A DNA stretch of 64,000 bases from an uncultured Eubacteriales bacterium (lineage in GTDB: Bacteria; Bacillota; Clostridia; Oscillospirales; Acutalibacteraceae), in NCBI GenBank assembly GCA_900314795.1, contig OMWP01000006.1, positions 1 through 64,000 on the forward strand. Direction: 5' to 3'. The position numbers were made by a program, and so were the translations under genes. Under the pieces are notes generated by a model. The model made no database searches, had not been told where the DNA came from, and worked only from the letters and a program-made list of their open reading frames with translations. Below, one piece after another: positions 44,555 through 53,677 of this stretch (its first letter is position 1; every line of letters begins with the position of its first letter).

Positions 44555-45451
44555 TTATTTCAGAGCGTCAAGGCTGCTCTGCTTGCCGCCGTAAAGACCT
44601 ATCGGCTCGACATGGATGCCCGCGACGGATACCAGAGCTGTACCGTTCTCGGCGTTGAAGTCGTCCAGATACGGAACGTGCTGGAAGTAGTTCGCGTCAA
44701 GTTCGCCTTTATCGACGACAAGGTTCGGTTGTACATAATCGGTGAACTCGGTGATCTCGAGGGTGATGTCCTTCTTGGCGAGGATATCCTTGACGATTGC
44801 GAGAATCTCGGCGTGAGGCGTCGGGGAAGCCGCGATGGTAATGGTCTCACCTTTCAACGCGTCGTAATCAATAGACGAATCGAAACCGTCGGTGGGATTC
44901 TCAACGACAGGCACGACAGCGCCGTCGTAGTTCTGGTTGATGTAGTCGATGACCTTCTGAGATTCGGTCGCGGCGACCAGTGCCTTGATCTTAGGCTCAT
45001 TCTTGTTGCCTTCCTTGACTGCGATGATGTTGACATAAGCGGATGCAGAACCTTCGATACCCAACGAATCCTTGACGGGGTTCAAACCGGCGTCGATGGC
45101 GTAGTTGGAGTTGATGACGGCATAGTCATAGTCCTTCAGAGCGGACGGCAGCTGAGCCGCCTCAATCTCAGCAAACTCGATGTTCTTCGGGTTATCTTCG
45201 ATATCTCTGGGGGTCGCTGTGATACCTGCGTTAGCCTTTAGCTTGATGTAGCCGAGCTCCTGTAACAGCAGAAGAGCGCGGGCTTCATTGGTGGTATCGT
45301 TCGGGATGGCAATGGTGACAGAGGATGCGTTTGCAGATGCTTCGGTAGCGTTATCTCCGGCGCTGTTCGCGCTGTTTGAGCAAGCGGTCAGAGCAAATAC
45401 GGATGTGAGTGCGAGTGTAACGATCAGTAAAGCGGATAAAAGTTTTTTCAT
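44555..45451 (-). CDS. metQ: methionine-binding lipoprotein
   Basis: A 298-aa NlpA/MetQ protein. The lipobox is FALTACSNS. Mature motifs include ELGYIKLKANAGITATPRDI and YFQHVPYLDDFN. It is the first structural gene after the leader peptide and terminator at 45613-45755. The order is metQ-metN-metI-ridA. Confidence 0.94.
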   Translation of the reverse strand: MKKLLSALLIVTLALTSVFALTACSNSANSAGDNATEASANASSVTIAIPNDTTNEARALLLLQELGYIKLKANAGITATPRDIEDNPKNIEFAEIEAAQLPSALKDYDYAVINSNYAIDAGLNPVKDSLGIEGSASAYVNIIAVKEGNKNEPKIKALVAATESQKVIDYINQNYDGAVVPVVENPTDGFDSSIDYDALKGETITIAASPTPHAEILAIVKDILAKKDITLEITEFTDYVQPNLVVDKGELDANYFQHVPYLDDFNAENGTALVSVAGIHVEPIGLYGGKQSSLDALK

Positions 45452-45612
45452 AATGATTTCTCCTTATAGTTTAAATGTGACTGTGAAATGAATGATGTAA
45501 ATGTATTTATAAAGGCTTCCATTATTGTTGTTCAGATCACAGCCACATTCGTTTACTGTAAAGGTTGGAGGATATCAGAAATCTTGTGGTATTCATACAA
45601 ATCTCCTTAGTG

Positions 45613-45648
45613 AAAAAAATTAAGGGGAGCGCGTTACGCTCCCCTTAA
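45613..45648 (-). terminator. attenuator terminator ahead of metQNI
   Basis: TTAAGGGGAGCG, loop TAACG, CGCTCCCCTTAA, then seven T in the minus direction. It lies between leader peptide 1 and metQ. Its 5' arm and loop (45632-45642) can alternatively pair with the leader ORF segment 45673-45683. Confidence 0.88.
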
Positions 45649-45659
45649 GCTGACAGAAA

Positions 45660-45755
45660 TCAACACTGTTTCAGAGCATAACGAACCATAGCGCGATACA
45701 TCATACCGCACATCCACATCATGGTCATTGTATAGGTACGCGTCATGGTGATCAT
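45660..45755 (-). CDS. Met/Cys-rich leader peptide 1 (31 aa)
   Basis: A short ORF after AAGGAG with 9 nt spacing. Nine of 31 residues are Met and two are Cys, with the run TMTMMWMCGMM in the centre and the last codon Cys. The C-terminus RAMVRYALKQC matches that of leader 2 (RALVRYALKSC). It is followed by the terminator and then metQ, so stalling of ribosomes at Met or Cys codons probably controls read-through. It is too short for routine gene finding. Confidence 0.82.
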   Translation of the reverse strand: MITMTRTYTMTMMWMCGMMYRAMVRYALKQC

Positions 45756-45788
45756 GGTCGTTTTCTCCTTTCGTTTGATTGCAAGCGT

Positions 45789-45822
45789 ATTATAAACCTA
45801 CCTACCTACTTTGTCAATAGGT
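45789..45822 (-). promoter_or_regulatory. promoter and 19-bp operator for metQNI
   Basis: TTGACA (45812-45817), 17-bp spacer, TATAAT (45789-45794) on the minus strand. The operator ACCTACTTTGTCAATAGGT (45804-45822, plus strand) covers the -35 box. An identical 19-mer lies at the cystine operon and a 17/19 match at the thiol operon. The shape fits a dimeric repressor, possibly an Rrf2/CymR-type regulator (inferred). Confidence 0.82.
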
Positions 45823-45884
45823 TAAACACAGATTTGTCATTCTGCCTAAATGTTTTACAAGTAATTTCTGCAACTTCGTGCGAA

Positions 45885-47075
45885 TTACAATCCGACTTTT
45901 TCCAACGCCTGACGCAGATCTTCGATCAGATCGTCGGCATCTTCGATTCCTACGCTGAAACGGAAAAAACCGTTATGAAACCGTTCGGGATAAAGGTGTT
46001 GACGCTCATCGTTCTCTCCCAAGAAAACGATCAGGCTTGCGTCATGTCCGAGTGACACCGCGTTGGTGATGACGCGCAGATGACTGACGAATCGATTATG
46101 CGTTTCGTGATCAGCCTTCAGTCCGAAGGTCAGCACACCGCCGAAACCGGGAGCCATCTGTCTGAGGGCAATCTCGTGCTGCGGATGGCTCTCAAGTCCC
46201 GGATAGGATACAAAGCTGACGCCGGGCCGTTCCTCCAGCCATTTAGCTATTTTCAATGCGTTTTCATTATGCTGCTTCATCCGCAGAGGTAAGGTCACTG
46301 AGCCGCGCATGATCAGCCACGCGTTGAACGGGCTGATCGTACCGCCGAGATTTACCTGTGCCTGTGCGCGGATGATATCAAGATATTCCTTTTTACCGAT
46401 GATCGCACCGCCCATTGCGTCACCGTGACCGTTGATGTACTTCGTCAGGCTTTCAACACTGAAGTCTGCGCCAAGCTCGATCGGACGCTGATTATATGGA
46501 GAAGCAAAGGTATTATCCACCGACAGCAGAGCGTCGTTTTTGTGAGCGATAGCCGCAAGAGCACTAATATCCGTAACGGATATAGTAGGATTTCCAGGCG
46601 TCTCAATGTGAATCAGCTTCGTATTCGGGCGGATTGCAGCTTTGACCGCGTCCAAGTCCGTCGTATCGACGATGGTTGTCTCAACTGAGAACTTTTCGTT
46701 GAACAATTCATTGAGTAAACGATAAACAGCGATATAGGTCACACTGGAAAAGACAACATGATCGCCTGCTTTCAGCAGCGAGAAGAACAGTCCCGATAAT
46801 ACCGCTACGCCTGAAGCAAGCACGATACAATCCTCGCCGCCCTCGAGGGAAACAAGCCTTTCCTGCAAGTACTTTTGATTTGCACCGCCGTTGCGGGTGT
46901 ATAGATTTCCCTCTGCCGATGACCAGTTCATATTTGTCGGGTCATACGGCAGTTCATACGAGTTTGCCATCGTGATCGGTCGCTTGACCGCGCCGGTTTC
47001 TTTGTCAACGGCGTTACCGGTGTGCACCGCTCGGGTATGGAAGCCATAGGAATCTTTTTTGAAGGTATCTGACAT
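45885..47075 (-). CDS. Cys/Met metabolism PLP enzyme (cystathionine gamma-synthase / methionine gamma-lyase family)
   Basis: A 396-aa fold-type I PLP enzyme. The Schiff-base Lys is in SLTKYINGHGDAMGG. Other motifs are YTRNGGANQKYLQERL and VDNTFASPYNQRP. It is last in the cystine-importer operon, which suits a C-S lyase or gamma-replacement enzyme. Lyase versus synthase cannot be told from the motifs seen. Confidence 0.88.
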   Translation of the reverse strand: MSDTFKKDSYGFHTRAVHTGNAVDKETGAVKRPITMANSYELPYDPTNMNWSSAEGNLYTRNGGANQKYLQERLVSLEGGEDCIVLASGVAVLSGLFFSLLKAGDHVVFSSVTYIAVYRLLNELFNEKFSVETTIVDTTDLDAVKAAIRPNTKLIHIETPGNPTISVTDISALAAIAHKNDALLSVDNTFASPYNQRPIELGADFSVESLTKYINGHGDAMGGAIIGKKEYLDIIRAQAQVNLGGTISPFNAWLIMRGSVTLPLRMKQHNENALKIAKWLEERPGVSFVSYPGLESHPQHEIALRQMAPGFGGVLTFGLKADHETHNRFVSHLRVITNAVSLGHDASLIVFLGENDERQHLYPERFHNGFFRFSVGIEDADDLIEDLRQALEKVGL

Positions 47076-47156
47076 GATAATTCACCTCTAAATGCGGACA
47101 TTCTGACGCCGGACAAAGCCAACGCCAGAATGTTCTGTTATGTTATCGGGAGAAAA

Positions 47157-48074
47157 TCACTTGATAACGCCACCCTCTACGACAAGCTCTTCTTCGTAGG
47201 CTTTGCCGTAGGTGTCGACCAGTGTCTCTTCATAATCCTTGTGGAAGAACTGCTCGTCAGCAAGCGCCTTGATCTCATCATTAATCCAGGTCAATAGGGT
47301 TTCGTTGCCTTTAGTAACCGCAGGAGCAATGGTGTCGTCCGAGCCGAGCTTCGGGATACCGACGGTGTAGCCGTCGACAGTGTTCGCATATGCGATGACC
47401 TCGGTGTTGTCGTTTGCCCAAGCAACGCCCTGACCGTTCTCAAAGGCGGTCTTTGCGTCTGAGTAGGTATCGTACTTCTTCAGAGTGATCTCAGGATTAT
47501 TTTCCTCAAGATAAATCTCGGCAGTAGTGCCGGAGATGACGATAACTGCATCATCTGTGCCAATCTGACTGAGCTCGGTGATGACCTTATCGGAGGGGGA
47601 GACAACGCCAAGTGCAACATTCATGTAGGGTAGAGCGAAATCGACCTGCTGTGCGCGCTCCTCGGTGACGGTGAAGTTTGCAAGGATGATATCAACCTTA
47701 CCGGTTTGCAGCGCTTCAACACGGTTTGCGGCCTCGGTGGAGACAAACTCGACCTCTACGCCGAGATCCTCGGCAATACGGCGCGCAAAGTAAACATCAT
47801 AGCCCTGATATTTGCCGTTCTCGTCAACATAGCCGAACGGGTTTTTGTCAGAGAAAACGCCGATCTTGATGCTGCCGCTCTTCTTGATCTGATCGAGTGT
47901 GCGGTAGATGGTATCATCAGAATCGCCGTTATCAGCGTTATTCGCCGCATCTGCGACAGCTTCTGTAACGCCCTTGTCAGCCTCGGTCGCCTTGCTGCAT
48001 GCCGCCATTACGCCGACAACCATGATGACGGCTACAACGACTGCTAACAGCTTGAATAATTTTGTGTTTTTCAT
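47157..48074 (-). CDS. cystine/polar amino acid-binding lipoprotein
   Basis: A 305-aa SBP family 3 protein. The lipobox is VGVMAACSKA. Motifs include IKIGVFSDKNPFGYVDENGK and ILANFTVTEERAQQVDFALP. ATG 48074 has GGAAAGAAG upstream; a longer frame to 48194 lacks support. It sits between the ATPase and the PLP enzyme genes, so cystine or a related S-amino acid is the likely ligand. Confidence 0.9.
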   Translation of the reverse strand: MKNTKLFKLLAVVVAVIMVVGVMAACSKATEADKGVTEAVADAANNADNGDSDDTIYRTLDQIKKSGSIKIGVFSDKNPFGYVDENGKYQGYDVYFARRIAEDLGVEVEFVSTEAANRVEALQTGKVDIILANFTVTEERAQQVDFALPYMNVALGVVSPSDKVITELSQIGTDDAVIVISGTTAEIYLEENNPEITLKKYDTYSDAKTAFENGQGVAWANDNTEVIAYANTVDGYTVGIPKLGSDDTIAPAVTKGNETLLTWINDEIKALADEQFFHKDYEETLVDTYGKAYEEELVVEGGVIK

Positions 48075-48254
48075 ATACATTCTTCTTTCCGGCGTAAGCC
48101 ATATATTTATATCGTACATGTTGTACGGTATAGGCGGGAAGTTACTTAAAACTGAATACTGAAAACTTAAGAATGAATAATTTCGGTTTCTCACAGACTC
48201 TCGTCTGCTCGTTCATTATAAAATCGGATGATGGCGGAGCCCTCCGTCAATTAT

Positions 48255-49022
48255 TCAATATTCATTATCGTGGTGCTTCACGGATTCATACTCGAAGGTT
48301 TGAAGGAAATTTTGCGCACGTTCCGTTTTCGGATGGGTAAAGAAGTTCTCGGGATCGCCCTCTTCCACGATCCCTCCCCCGTCTAGGAAGAACACGCGGT
48401 CGGCGATTGCGCGTGCGAAGTTCATCTCATGGGTCACGATCAGCATGGTGCTGCCGTTTTTGGCAAGCTCCAGCATCGTATCGAGCACCTCACGAACCAT
48501 CTCGGGGTCGAGCGCTGCCGTTACCTCGTCAAATAGCACGATTTCAGGATGCATACACAGCGCGCGGACGATCGCGACACGCTGCTTCTGACCTCCGGAG
48601 AGCTGACGCGGATAACTATCCTTTTTATCAAGCAATCCGACGCGCTCCAGAAGCTGTTCGGCTTCCTCAGTGACCTCGTCTTTGCTGCGCTTCTGCACCT
48701 TCATTGGCGCAAGTATGATATTCTGCAAAACGGTCTTATGAGGAAACAGCTCATAGTTCTGGAATACCATACCAATCTTTTGACGGATCTGAGCGATATT
48801 GCGGCTGTTGCCGTCGATCAGTTCGCCGTCAAGACGAATCTCGCCGCCTTGGATCGGCTCGAGCGCATTGATACATCTGAGCAGGGTCGACTTGCCGCAG
48901 CCGGAGGGACCGATGATGACAATGACCTCGCCCTTATGGACGTCAAGGCTCAGTCCGTTGAGAATCAGGTTATCGCCGTAGGACTTCTTTATATTGTTAA
49001 TGGTCAAAACCGTATCTGTCAT
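48255..49022 (-). CDS. polar amino acid (cystine-type) ABC transporter ATPase
   Basis: A 255-aa GlnQ/TcyN-type ATPase with Walker A IIGPSGCGKSTLLRC, Q-loop VFQNYELFPHK, signature LSGGQKQRVAIVRAL and Walker B IVLFDEVTAALDP. It starts 2 bp after the second permease gene. Confidence 0.94.
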   Translation of the reverse strand: MTDTVLTINNIKKSYGDNLILNGLSLDVHKGEVIVIIGPSGCGKSTLLRCINALEPIQGGEIRLDGELIDGNSRNIAQIRQKIGMVFQNYELFPHKTVLQNIILAPMKVQKRSKDEVTEEAEQLLERVGLLDKKDSYPRQLSGGQKQRVAIVRALCMHPEIVLFDEVTAALDPEMVREVLDTMLELAKNGSTMLIVTHEMNFARAIADRVFFLDGGGIVEEGDPENFFTHPKTERAQNFLQTFEYESVKHHDNEY

Positions 49023-49024
49023 GA

Positions 49025-49714
49025 TCAGTTACTCCATTTCTTTTCTAGATGCGAGGCGAGCAAGCTGATCGGCCAGCACACCGCAAAGTACAGGACAAAT
49101 ATGACGAAAAACAATCCGAACGCGGCGTTAGGGGACGCGACGCGATTCGCGTCAATGATCTGACGTGCGACCTTCGTCGCTTCGACCACCTCGATCATGA
49201 CGATCAGCGGCGTGGTCTTGATCATCCTCGTCACAAGGTTGATGGACAGCGGCAGCAGGCGGCGGATGGTCTGGGGAATGACGATGCTGAAATAGGTCTG
49301 GCTGCGATTCAGCCCCAGCGAGTAGGCGCTCTCATATTGGTGTTTCGGAATGCTCTGTAAGGCGCCGCGGACGAGGTCGCCCATCTCGGCGGTGCCCCAG
49401 AAGGTGAATACGATGACTGCGGCGAATTCAGGTTCAAATTTCAGCCCGATCAGCCGTGCCGAGCCGTAGTAGACGATGAACAGCAGCACCAGCTGCGGCA
49501 TGATCCGCACGATCTCCAGATAGACACGGCAGATCGCCTTTGTCACTGGGTTTTTGAACGTCATGACGACGCCGAGCAAAATTCCCAGAACGATGGATAA
49601 TGCGACGGAGATCAGGCTGATTTTCAGCGTGACCCACATGCCGCCGAGCAATCGCGTGAAATTCGTGCCCTTGAATAATACGTCGAAGCCGAGATCAGTT
49701 ACCAAAGCTTGCAT
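49025..49714 (-). CDS. amino acid ABC transporter permease 2
   Basis: A 229-aa HisM/GlnP-family permease. The ATPase-contact loop is ESAYSLGLNRSQTYFSIVIP. It overlaps permease 1 by 20 bp. The two permeases should form the heterodimeric channel. Confidence 0.92.
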   Translation of the reverse strand: MQALVTDLGFDVLFKGTNFTRLLGGMWVTLKISLISVALSIVLGILLGVVMTFKNPVTKAICRVYLEIVRIMPQLVLLFIVYYGSARLIGLKFEPEFAAVIVFTFWGTAEMGDLVRGALQSIPKHQYESAYSLGLNRSQTYFSIVIPQTIRRLLPLSINLVTRMIKTTPLIVMIEVVEATKVARQIIDANRVASPNAAFGLFFVIFVLYFAVCWPISLLASHLEKKWSN

Positions 49715-50357
49715 ATCTCAGCCTCCTTTCGACAACAGAGCCGATGATCGACACCGGCAGGAGCACGATCAGATAAAAGACGACGACCAGAAACAGACTC
49801 TCGACCGTCGTACTGCTCACGGCGATCCTGTCCTTTGCCGTGAACATCAGCTCCAAGATGGAGATACAGGAAAAGACGCTCGTCTCTTTCAGAAGGAAGA
49901 TCAAATTCGCGACGAAGGCGGGCACGGAGTAGGTCACCGCCTGCGGCAGAATGATGTGGAACATTGCCTGCCTGCGCGTCATGCCGAGGCTGAGCGCGGA
50001 TTCCATCTGGATCGTGTCGACCGCCTCGATGCCGGAACGGAAGGTCTCGGCCATATAGGCGCCGCCCAACAGTCCCAAGCCGACGATGCCGCAGGTCAGC
50101 TCGTCTGTCACGATCCCGAAAAGCTTCGGGATGCCGTAGTAGATGAAAAATAGCTGGATCAGCAAGGGCGTGTTCCGCAGAATCTCGATATAGATTTTAG
50201 CGATCGTTTTCAGTACCGGAACCTTGAAGTGAACGATCAAAGCCGTCACCAGCCCCAGAACGATCGAGATCAAGATGCCGAACCAGCCAGTATATAAGGT
50301 TATCAACAGACCGTCCTTATATAAAGGTAGATAGCTGACGATTACATCCCAGTTCAC
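49695..50357 (-). CDS. amino acid ABC transporter permease 1
   Basis: A 220-aa HisM-family permease with ESALSLGMTRRQAMFHIILP. It starts at GTG 50357 after AAGAAGGG. It is the first structural gene after leader peptide 2 and its terminator. Confidence 0.92.
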   Translation of the reverse strand: MNWDVIVSYLPLYKDGLLITLYTGWFGILISIVLGLVTALIVHFKVPVLKTIAKIYIEILRNTPLLIQLFFIYYGIPKLFGIVTDELTCGIVGLGLLGGAYMAETFRSGIEAVDTIQMESALSLGMTRRQAMFHIILPQAVTYSVPAFVANLIFLLKETSVFSCISILELMFTAKDRIAVSSTTVESLFLVVVFYLIVLLPVSIIGSVVERRLRYASFGN

Positions 50358-50395
50358 AACAACCCTTCTTTCCTGAGCCCGTTATCCGTTTGGGC

Positions 50396-50428
50396 AAAAA
50401 AAGTAAGGGGAGCATTACGCTCCCCTAC
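50396..50428 (-). terminator. attenuator terminator ahead of the cystine-type importer operon
   Basis: GTAGGGGAGC, a short loop and GCTCCCCTTAC followed by seven T in the minus direction. The alternative partner of its 5' arm and loop (50413-50424) is the leader segment 50456-50467. Confidence 0.88.
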
Positions 50429-50443
50429 AGATGACCAAAAGAA

Positions 50444-50533
50444 TCAGCATGATTTGAGAGCATAACGAACCAAAGCACGACCGCAGCTGCCGCACATACA
50501 CATCATCATACAGGTGTTTTTTGATGCTGTCAT
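50444..50533 (-). CDS. Cys/Met-rich leader peptide 2 (29 aa)
   Basis: An ORF after AAGGAG, 9 nt from the ATG. It has five Cys and five Met, with the run CMMMCMCGSC, and ends RALVRYALKSC with Cys as the last codon. It is homologous to leader 1 in its last 11 residues. It lies between a strong promoter and an intrinsic terminator, upstream of a cystine-type importer, as expected for a cysteine-sensing attenuator. Confidence 0.85.
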   Translation of the reverse strand: MTASKNTCMMMCMCGSCGRALVRYALKSC

Positions 50534-50566
50534 AGTCGTTATCTCCTTTCGAATGAGTGCAAGCGC

Positions 50567-50601
50567 ATTATAAACCCTACTTACCTACTTTGTCAATAGG
50601 T
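50567..50601 (-). promoter_or_regulatory. promoter and 19-bp operator for the cystine-type importer operon
   Basis: TTGACA (50591-50596), 18-bp spacer, TATAAT (50567-50572) on the minus strand. The operator ACCTACTTTGTCAATAGGT at 50583-50601 is identical to that at 45804-45822. Confidence 0.82.
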
Positions 50602-50651
50602 TAATCGCAAATTAAGCAATCTATCCAATTATTTTTTCTGCATGGTACAGT

Positions 50652-51758
50652 TTATTCGTGTGAATGACCATTTGACACGATTTCTTTTCGCTTTTGTCGT
50701 CTGACGCGATTGATTTGCCGTTCAAAATCCCCGTTTTCGATCAGTCTTGCCAGAACCAGTTGAATGAACGTCGGCACCGTGCAGGAATAAAAACCGAGCC
50801 GATCTTCAAAAACCGTAACAAGGTGCTCCGGCAGTATCATATACCCGACACGCAGTGCAGGTGAGATCGTTTTGGAAAAGGTGTTCATATAGATCACATT
50901 TTCGTCAGTTGTGTGAGAAAACAAAGATTCCTCCGGCTTTTTGGATACCGAGAATTCCGATTCAAAGTCATCCTCCACGATATACCGCTGTCCCTTTGCC
51001 GCCCATTTCAGATATTCAAAACGCTTCGACGCGCTGGCTGAGACGCCGCTGGGGTAGCTTCGATACGGCGAGATATGTAGGATATCGGCCTTACTGTGCC
51101 ACAGCGCGGCGCTGTCGATCCCGTCCTCACCCAGACGCAGTTTCTCAACGGACACATCACAGGCGCGGTACACCTGCTCGATCTTTTTATAGGACGGGGA
51201 TTCAATCCCGTAGGTTTTTTCGTATCCAAGTAATTCTACGATCAGGCTGTACAGATATTCCGAACCGGAGCCAATGACGATATGCGACGGCTCGGCGACG
51301 ATCCCTCGGCTTCGCGCAAGATACTGCGCGATCGCATGCCGCAGTTCTTCACATCCTTTATTAGGCGATTTCTGCAGGATAGCGTCCGGCATATCCGTGA
51401 TGACAGCGCGCATGGTCTTAGCGAGTACGGAATAAGGAAACGGATAAGATACCGAGCTGTTTTGATGTGTTACGGGTGGTTTGCTGATAGCCTGTGATGG
51501 TACAGCAAAGCCGTCCTCACCGCGGAAGATCACAAAATACCCGCTGCGCTCTCTCGACTCGATGTAGCCCTCATCACATAACAGCGCGTAGGCGTGTTCT
51601 ATGGTAATTACACTGACACCTGTTTCTTCGGCAAGAATTCTTTTTGACGGCAGCTTGGAGCCGTAGGAAAATGCACCGCTGACGATGTCCTCCCTCAACT
51701 GCTGATATAGCTGCAGATAAGCCGGAATATGCTGATTTACATTTACTGTATACTTCAT
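50652..51758 (-). CDS. pdxR: MocR-type regulator of PLP synthesis (PdxR-like), C-terminally short
   Basis: A 368-aa GntR/aminotransferase chimera. The winged helix ([20 protein letters not shown]) is at the N-terminus. The aminotransferase-like domain has the PLP Lys in [16 protein letters not shown]. MocR proteins are usually about 460-480 aa; this one ends soon after the [10 protein letters not shown] helix, so roughly 80-100 residues of the small subdomain are missing. It is divergent from pdxST and probably regulates it. Truncation could alter PLP sensing. Confidence 0.85.
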   Translation of the reverse strand: MKYTVNVNQHIPAYLQLYQQLREDIVSGAFSYGSKLPSKRILAEETGVSVITIEHAYALLCDEGYIESRERSGYFVIFRGEDGFAVPSQAISKPPVTHQNSSVSYPFPYSVLAKTMRAVITDMPDAILQKSPNKGCEELRHAIAQYLARSRGIVAEPSHIVIGSGSEYLYSLIVELLGYEKTYGIESPSYKKIEQVYRACDVSVEKLRLGEDGIDSAALWHSKADILHISPYRSYPSGVSASASKRFEYLKWAAKGQRYIVEDDFESEFSVSKKPEESLFSHTTDENVIYMNTFSKTISPALRVGYMILPEHLVTVFEDRLGFYSCTVPTFIQLVLARLIENGDFERQINRVRRQKRKEIVSNGHSHE

Positions 51759-51850
51759 CTGGTTATATTATTTTCTCCTATTTTGATTATTTTTATATTA
51801 TCAAATCCATTATATACTGTCCTCATTCAAATATCAAGGAGGAAATAACC

Positions 51851-52726
51851 GTGTCAGAAAACCGTTATGAACTGAACAAAAACCTTGCCCAAATGCTCAA
51901 GGGCGGCGTCATCATGGACGTCACCACTCCCGAACAGGCGAGAATCGCCGAGGCGGCAGGAGCCTGTGCCGTGATGGCGCTCGAGCGCATCCCTGCCGAT
52001 ATTCGCGCGGCAGGCGGCGTATCGCGCATGAGCGACCCGAAAATGATCAAGGGCATACAGGACGCAGTGTCGATCCCCGTGATGGCGAAATGTCGTATCG
52101 GTCACTTTGCCGAGGCGCAGATATTAGAGGCAATCGAGATCGACTACATCGACGAGAGCGAGGTGCTCTCTCCCGCGGATGACAAATATCACATCGACAA
52201 GACGAAGTTCAAGGTGCCGTTTGTATGCGGCGCAAAGGACTTAGGAGAAGCGCTGCGCAGGATCAACGAGGGAGCCGCCATGATCCGCACCAAGGGCGAG
52301 CCGGGTACCGGCGACGTTGTTCAGGCGGTGCGGCACATGAGATTGATGCAGGCTGAGATCCGCAGGATCGGCTCAGCCGCAGAGGATGAATTGTTTGACA
52401 TTGCCAAGGAACTTCGGGTTCCGTATGACCTCGTGCAGTATGTACACGAATACAAAAAGCTGCCGGTCGTCAACTTTGCCGCAGGGGGTGTCGCGACTCC
52501 TGCCGACGCGGCGCTGATGATTCAGCTCGGCGCCGAGGGCGTCTTTGTCGGCTCGGGCATCTTCAAATCGGGCAATCCCGAAAAGCGCGCCGCCGCGATC
52601 GTCAAGGCAGTCACCAATTTCACCGATGCGAAGCTCCTTGCAGAATTATCGGAGGACTTAGGAGAAGCAATGGTCGGCATCAACGAGCATGAAATCGAGC
52701 TGTTGATGGCACAGAGAGGAGAATGA
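51851..52726 (+). CDS. pdxS: pyridoxal 5'-phosphate synthase subunit
   Basis: A 291-aa TIM-barrel synthase with [34 protein letters not shown] (catalytic Lys) and [11 protein letters not shown]. It combines ribose 5-phosphate, glyceraldehyde 3-phosphate and PdxT-derived ammonia. GTG start after AAGGAGG. It overlaps pdxT by ATGA. Confidence 0.97.
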   Translation: MSENRYELNKNLAQMLKGGVIMDVTTPEQARIAEAAGACAVMALERIPADIRAAGGVSRMSDPKMIKGIQDAVSIPVMAKCRIGHFAEAQILEAIEIDYIDESEVLSPADDKYHIDKTKFKVPFVCGAKDLGEALRRINEGAAMIRTKGEPGTGDVVQAVRHMRLMQAEIRRIGSAAEDELFDIAKELRVPYDLVQYVHEYKKLPVVNFAAGGVATPADAALMIQLGAEGVFVGSGIFKSGNPEKRAAAIVKAVTNFTDAKLLAELSEDLGEAMVGINEHEIELLMAQRGE

Positions 52727-53319
52727 GCGTGAGAATCGCCGTGCTTGCACTTCAAGGCGCCTTTATCGAACATGAAAAAATGCTCTCAAAACTCGGCATT
52801 GCTTCATTCGAGATTCGACAAAAGAAGGATCTTCTGCACTCTTTTGACGGCCTGATCATTCCTGGCGGGGAGAGCTCCGTTCAAGGGAAACTGTTGAAGG
52901 AACTGGAACTGTTTGAGCCGATAAGAAAGTTAATAACGGAAAAAGTGCCCATTTTCGGTACATGTGCCGGATTATTACTCCTTTCTAAACAGATAGAAAA
53001 CGACGGACGCGTTTACCTCGCCACCATGGATATCACCGCCGTCCGCAACGCCTACGGCAGACAGCTCGGTAGCTTCTACACAGCGGAGAGTTTCGGCACC
53101 ATGGGCAAGATTCCGATGACCTTCATCCGCGCACCGTATATCAAAGATGTCTCGGACAGTGTAGTGATCCTCGCAACTGTGAATAGCAAAATAGTCGCTG
53201 CAAGGCAGGGCAATCAACTTGTAACCGCCTTTCACCCCGAATTGAATGATGATCTCACCGTACACAGATACTTTATCAAAATATGCGGTGGAGAGCAATT
53301 AAACAGGATTATAGATTAG
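52723..53319 (+). CDS. pdxT: glutaminase subunit of PLP synthase
   Basis: A 198-aa class I amidotransferase. Motifs are [18 protein letters not shown], the nucleophile Cys in GTCAGLLLL and His/Glu in TAFHPELND. It supplies ammonia to PdxS. The product serves the several PLP enzymes of the surrounding sulfur operons. Confidence 0.96.
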   Translation: MSVRIAVLALQGAFIEHEKMLSKLGIASFEIRQKKDLLHSFDGLIIPGGESSVQGKLLKELELFEPIRKLITEKVPIFGTCAGLLLLSKQIENDGRVYLATMDITAVRNAYGRQLGSFYTAESFGTMGKIPMTFIRAPYIKDVSDSVVILATVNSKIVAARQGNQLVTAFHPELNDDLTVHRYFIKICGGEQLNRIID

Positions 53320-53350
53320 TTCTATTATTTTGATGATTTGATTATCCATA

Positions 53351-53509
53351 TTAACATGTATGTGTTTTACGATCCTCATACGTCAGCAAAACGATATAGA
53401 TGCGGAACTCATTCGCGCTCAGCTTTAGTGTAAAGAACTCGCGCGGGATGAGCACAAAACCCGGACGCACTGCTATCTGAATGATATCCTTTTTAGGATG
53501 ATTTATCAT
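53351..53509 (-). CDS. truncated helix-turn-helix (replication-type) protein
   Basis: ATG 53509 after AAAGGAG gives 52 residues, including FVLIPREFFTLKLSANEFRI then YIVLLTYEDRKTHTC. This is like the first helix of HTH_36-type replication or plasmid proteins, which normally continue into the recognition helix. The gene stops where that would begin, so it is a remnant or mini-protein. Confidence 0.5.
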   Translation of the reverse strand: MINHPKKDIIQIAVRPGFVLIPREFFTLKLSANEFRIYIVLLTYEDRKTHTC

Positions 53510-53677
53510 TGGCTCTCCTTTCCAACGAATATGTTTATAGAATATTTGTGCGAATATACACTGATGAAAATATCCTGCGCCGGAGACTTTCCTTTTCGGA
53601 ACCGATCTCCGATGCAGGATAACTTCTTCTCTAATACTAACGTTCATTTATTCGTTCAATTATTCAATTATAATAAT

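Noticed and set aside
45452..45822. SAM or T-box riboswitch upstream of metQ
   Set aside because: I looked for a multi-helix SAM-I layout or T-box motif. The region is short and explained by the leader peptide and single terminator.
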